From assembly GCF_902706095.1 (NCBI RefSeq), contig NZ_CACSJP010000011.1:62001-126000 (forward strand): 64,000 nt of DNA. Reading direction: 5' to 3'. The stretch is from Rhizobium sp. 18065 (GTDB lineage: Bacteria; Pseudomonadota; Alphaproteobacteria; Rhizobiales; Rhizobiaceae). The translations under genes were made by a program, and so were the position numbers. Positions 61,373 to 64,000 of the stretch are shown here, piece after piece. Within the stretch, counting starts at the first letter, position 1; every line of letters starts with the position of its first letter. The notes under the pieces were generated by a model. That model was given only the letters and a program-made list of their open reading frames with translations, made no database searches and was not told the origin of the DNA.

Positions 61373-63628
61373 ATGGCTTGTTGCGGCTCGCCCATGGGAC
61401 CGACGGATGCGGTAACGGCGCAAGCCTGCAGCGCCGATGAAATGGCGATTGCAAGCAAATCGCTCGCGAACGGGCTGCAGCAATCCGTGTTGTCCGTTCC
61501 TGCGATGCATTGTGCCGCATGCATAGGAGCGATCGAGAAAACTCTATCGAAACTCGAGGGGGTCAGCCTTGCGCGGGCGAACCTTTCGACGCGCACGGTG
61601 ACTGTGAACTGGACCATGGTCGAGGGTCAGCCGCCAGCCATGGTGGAAGCTCTCGCAGCAATAGGCTTCGCCTCACACCCGCCAGCGAGTGAAATTGAAA
61701 CGGATGAAGGAGTGCACACCGGGCTCGTCAGCCGTCTGGCCGTCGCCGGATTCTGCTCGATGAACATTATGCTTTTATCCGTATCAGTATGGGCAGGTGC
61801 GGATCCTGCCACGCGACAGGCTTTCCATTTGATATCTGCGATACTGGCTTGTCCCGCGGTGCTTTATTCCGGCAGCGTCTTCTACATGTCCGCTGCGCAA
61901 GCGCTGGCGCATGGTCGGGTCAACATGGACGTGCCCATAAGCCTGGGCATCATTTTGTCATTCATGCTCAGTCTCTACGATGCGCTGACCGATGCCCCTC
62001 ATGCGTATTTCGAGGCGAGCACATCGCTGGTTTTTGTGCTGCTGATCGGTCGCGTGCTGGACAATACGATGAGACGGAAGGCAAAATCTGCCGTCGCAGC
62101 CTTGGCTCGTCTCTCTCCGCGCGGCGCGAACCTGGTGACCGAAGCCGGGACGATTGGCTATGTCGCACTCTCGGATATCAAAGCTGGAATGCGGCTGCTT
62201 GTCCCTGTCGGCGGGCGATGCCCGGTCGACGGGACGGTCGCAGAGGGAGAATCGGAGACGGATGCTTCCCTCGTCACGGGCGAAAGCCGCTGGAAAAGCG
62301 TCCGTCCCGGTAGCGACGTGCGCGCCGGCGAGTTGAACATAACGACCGCCTTCATTGTCCGGGCCTCCGTCGATGCCTCGCAGTCCCTGATTTTCGAAAT
62401 GAGCCGCATGCTGCAGGAGGCTGAGGACGGTCGCTCGCGTTATCGCCGCCTTGCAGACCGGGCGGCCGGGCTTTATGCGCCGGTCGTGCATTCGGTATCT
62501 GCCTTGGCCCTTGTCGGTTGGCTGATCGCCACGGGAGACCTGCACAAGGCTCTCACGATCGCCATCGCAGTCCTAATCATCACCTGTCCTTGTGCACTCG
62601 GTCTCGCCGTTCCCATGGTGCAGGTCGTCCTTGCTCGTCGTCTGTTCGAACGAGGCGTCATGGCCACAGATGGGTCCGCTTACGAGAGGCTGAATGAAAT
62701 TGATACCGTGATATTCGACAAAACTGGCACGCTGACCACCGGTCAACCGGCATTGCTGAACGGAAAAGCCATTCCCGACGAGCATCTCATTCTGGCGGGA
62801 TCGTTGGCGCAGGTATCCGACCACCCAATTTCGCTGGCGATCCGAACTGCTTTCGCAAAGACGGGTTTAAGGACAGGCACATTCACGAACGTCGTCGAAA
62901 AACCCGGCCTCGGGATAGAAGGCTCAAATGATGGTCATACGTATCGTCTGGGCCGCTGCGACTGGGCTGTAGCCGATGGCGAGGCGAAGGCATCGACGGT
63001 CTTGTCGAGAAACGGGCAATCCATCGCCTCCTTCCAGTTCGGAGAAACCATCCGGCCCGGCGCTGTGGAACTTGTGCAATTTCTGAAGAGAAACGGAAAG
63101 AATGTCGCGGTTTTCTCCGGAGACTCGCAATCCGCCGTGAAAGCCATCTCGCAACAGGTCGGGATAACCGATTACACTGCCGGTCTCCTGCCGGGTGAGA
63201 AAGTTGCCGGCGTTCAGCGCTTGCAGGTTCAAGGCAGGAGGGTCCTGATGATTGGAGACGGCATCAATGACGCGCCAGCACTTAAGGCAGCCCATGTGTC
63301 CATGGCCCCCTCGACAGCCAGTGACATCGGACGCAGTGCGGCTGATTTCATATTTTTGGCCGACAGCTTGTGGCCGGTGACCGATACGATTGACGCTGCG
63401 AGTCGGGCGCATACGCTTATCCGGCAGAATTTTGCCCTTGCTGCGCTCTACAATCTTATTAGTCTGCCTTTCGCCCTTTCGGGCCTCGTGACACCGCTTG
63501 CGGCTGCCATCGCCATGTCTACATCATCCATTATAGTCGTAGCCAACGCACTTCGCTTGCGTGCCGTTCCAACCAAAGTTCTGGGCGAATGGCAAATGAC
63601 CCCGGTACCCAGGGAGGCTGTAGGTTGA
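61373..63628 (+). CDS. fixI: FixI/CcoI, copper-exporting P-type ATPase for cbb3 assembly
   Basis: A 751-residue P1B-type ATPase that supplies copper for the CuB centre. An N-terminal Cys-rich start ('MACCGSPMG'), a heavy-metal-associated domain ('PAMHCAACIGAIEK'), the membrane CPC motif ('ITCPCALGLAVPM'), phosphorylation motif 'FDKTGTLTTG', 'SDHPIS' and hinge 'GDGINDAPALKAAH' are all present. The ATG at 61373 is preferred; the open frame extends into the DUF2189 gene. Its stop overlaps the fixS start (TTGA). Confidence 0.95.
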   Translation: MACCGSPMGPTDAVTAQACSADEMAIASKSLANGLQQSVLSVPAMHCAACIGAIEKTLSKLEGVSLARANLSTRTVTVNWTMVEGQPPAMVEALAAIGFASHPPASEIETDEGVHTGLVSRLAVAGFCSMNIMLLSVSVWAGADPATRQAFHLISAILACPAVLYSGSVFYMSAAQALAHGRVNMDVPISLGIILSFMLSLYDALTDAPHAYFEASTSLVFVLLIGRVLDNTMRRKAKSAVAALARLSPRGANLVTEAGTIGYVALSDIKAGMRLLVPVGGRCPVDGTVAEGESETDASLVTGESRWKSVRPGSDVRAGELNITTAFIVRASVDASQSLIFEMSRMLQEAEDGRSRYRRLADRAAGLYAPVVHSVSALALVGWLIATGDLHKALTIAIAVLIITCPCALGLAVPMVQVVLARRLFERGVMATDGSAYERLNEIDTVIFDKTGTLTTGQPALLNGKAIPDEHLILAGSLAQVSDHPISLAIRTAFAKTGLRTGTFTNVVEKPGLGIEGSNDGHTYRLGRCDWAVADGEAKASTVLSRNGQSIASFQFGETIRPGAVELVQFLKRNGKNVAVFSGDSQSAVKAISQQVGITDYTAGLLPGEKVAGVQRLQVQGRRVLMIGDGINDAPALKAAHVSMAPSTASDIGRSAADFIFLADSLWPVTDTIDAASRAHTLIRQNFALAALYNLISLPFALSGLVTPLAAAIAMSTSSIIVVANALRLRAVPTKVLGEWQMTPVPREAVG

Positions 63629-63777
63629 CCGCGTTGGAGGTACTTGTTCCTCTTTCTGTTGCAATGGGTGTTGTCGGCCTGGCTGCATTCCTGTGGTCGA
63701 TGCGCAACAGGCAGTATGAAGACCTGGATGGCGCGGCTGAAAGGATACTTCTCGATGACAATGATGAGCCTGGCTGA
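63625..63777 (+). CDS. fixS: FixS/CcoS, small cbb3 maturation protein
   Basis: A 50-residue membrane protein with the family pattern: 'LVPLSVAMGVVGLAAFLW' helix, then 'RNRQYEDLDGAAERIL' and an acidic tail. CcoS is needed for haem and copper insertion. The TTG start overlaps the fixI stop, and GGGAGG lies about eight bases upstream. Confidence 0.93.
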   Translation: MTALEVLVPLSVAMGVVGLAAFLWSMRNRQYEDLDGAAERILLDDNDEPG

Positions 63778-63825
63778 GTGATCGGTTAGTTGTGTCGAAT
63801 AAACCGGTAAAGAGAGGATGATACG

Positions 63826-64000
63826 GTGGTCAATGATACGGAGGTTCCAAAAACTGGCAGCCGGAACGGTCACGATGCTTTGAGGCGAGTGGTCGACCCG
63901 TCTGATGCCGTCACGGGCATGGGCTTCATTTTTGGACTGGTTGGGGCTGTGATGGGCATCGGAGCCGCGATCTATCTGTCCCCAAGCATTGCTTGGAGCC
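63826..64000 (+). CDS. Start of an unidentified membrane protein (3' partial)
   Basis: A frame beginning with GTG (AGAGAGGA about ten bases upstream) and running off the window after 58 codons. The first ~30 residues are polar ('KTGSRNGHDALRRVVDPSD'), followed by a membrane helix ('GFIFGLVGAVMGIGAAIYL'). It is 48 bases after fixS on the same strand and could continue the operon. I do not recognise it. Confidence 0.5.
   Translation, partial: MVNDTEVPKTGSRNGHDALRRVVDPSDAVTGMGFIFGLVGAVMGIGAAIYLSPSIAWS

Noticed and set aside
1..64000. CRISPR arrays, tRNA or rRNA genes
   Set aside because: No regularly spaced repeats and no cloverleaf or rRNA-like sequence were noticed on reading; a dedicated search was not possible.

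Overview
The window reads as an accessory replicon or genomic island of an alphaproteobacterium of the Rhizobiaceae (Rhizobium/Agrobacterium/Ensifer relatives). The evidence is a classical membrane-bound FixL with FixJ and a cysteine-free FixK, a fixNOQP/fixIS set, PraR-like XRE regulators, paired LuxR-type regulators, and many chemoreceptors and GGDEF proteins. I saw no ribosomal, tRNA or other housekeeping genes, no rRNA and no CRISPR array.

Layout. 1-3222: a three-gene tyrosine-recombinase module (Tn554-like tnpA/tnpB/tnpC organisation), 5' end cut by the window. 4193-9588: two c-di-GMP enzymes, a YoaK-type membrane protein and two divergent XRE regulators sharing a near-perfect palindrome. 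10324-11616: a CBS-BON protein and a small protein, each behind a FixK-type box. 11779-13466: a hipBA toxin-antitoxin pair with four phased operator repeats. 13725-31581: signalling block with three chemoreceptors (one globin-coupled), GGDEF cyclases, a LysR regulator, a four-gene operon (periplasmic molybdopterin-domain protein, hybrid kinase broken by an amber codon, HD-GYP response regulator, PilZ protein), and two paralogous LuxR regulators facing each other across two small overlapping genes. 31684-32722: a decayed zinc alcohol dehydrogenase. 33384-36949: fixL-fixJ-degenerate receiver-fixK-small Cys-rich protein. 37433-41532: a fourth chemoreceptor, small genes and another cyclase. 41606-48015: phosphotransacetylase, universal stress protein, acetate kinase, phosphoketolase and CBS protein. 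48064-56658: small proteins, a second stress protein behind a perfect FixK box, a receiver protein, a large multi-PAS hybrid kinase and a beta-CASP metallo-hydrolase. 56883-64000: cbb3 oxidase genes fixNOQP, a small membrane protein and a DUF2189 protein where fixGH usually lie, fixI, fixS and a truncated ORF.

How it fits together (inference). Low oxygen is sensed by FixL, relayed by FixJ to FixK, and FixK would act on TTGA-N6-TCAA boxes found here upstream of the CBS-BON gene, a stress protein and the MBL/fixN divergent region, with weaker boxes elsewhere. The outputs are a high-affinity cbb3 oxidase plus a phosphoketolase/acetate-kinase route able to make ATP by substrate-level phosphorylation. 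The surrounding chemoreceptors (including a probable oxygen-sensing globin receptor) and c-di-GMP proteins suggest that motility and surface-lifestyle decisions are co-located with microaerobic survival functions. Start codons were chosen by ribosome-binding site, gene overlap and domain limits; all family names are from reading motifs, not from searches.
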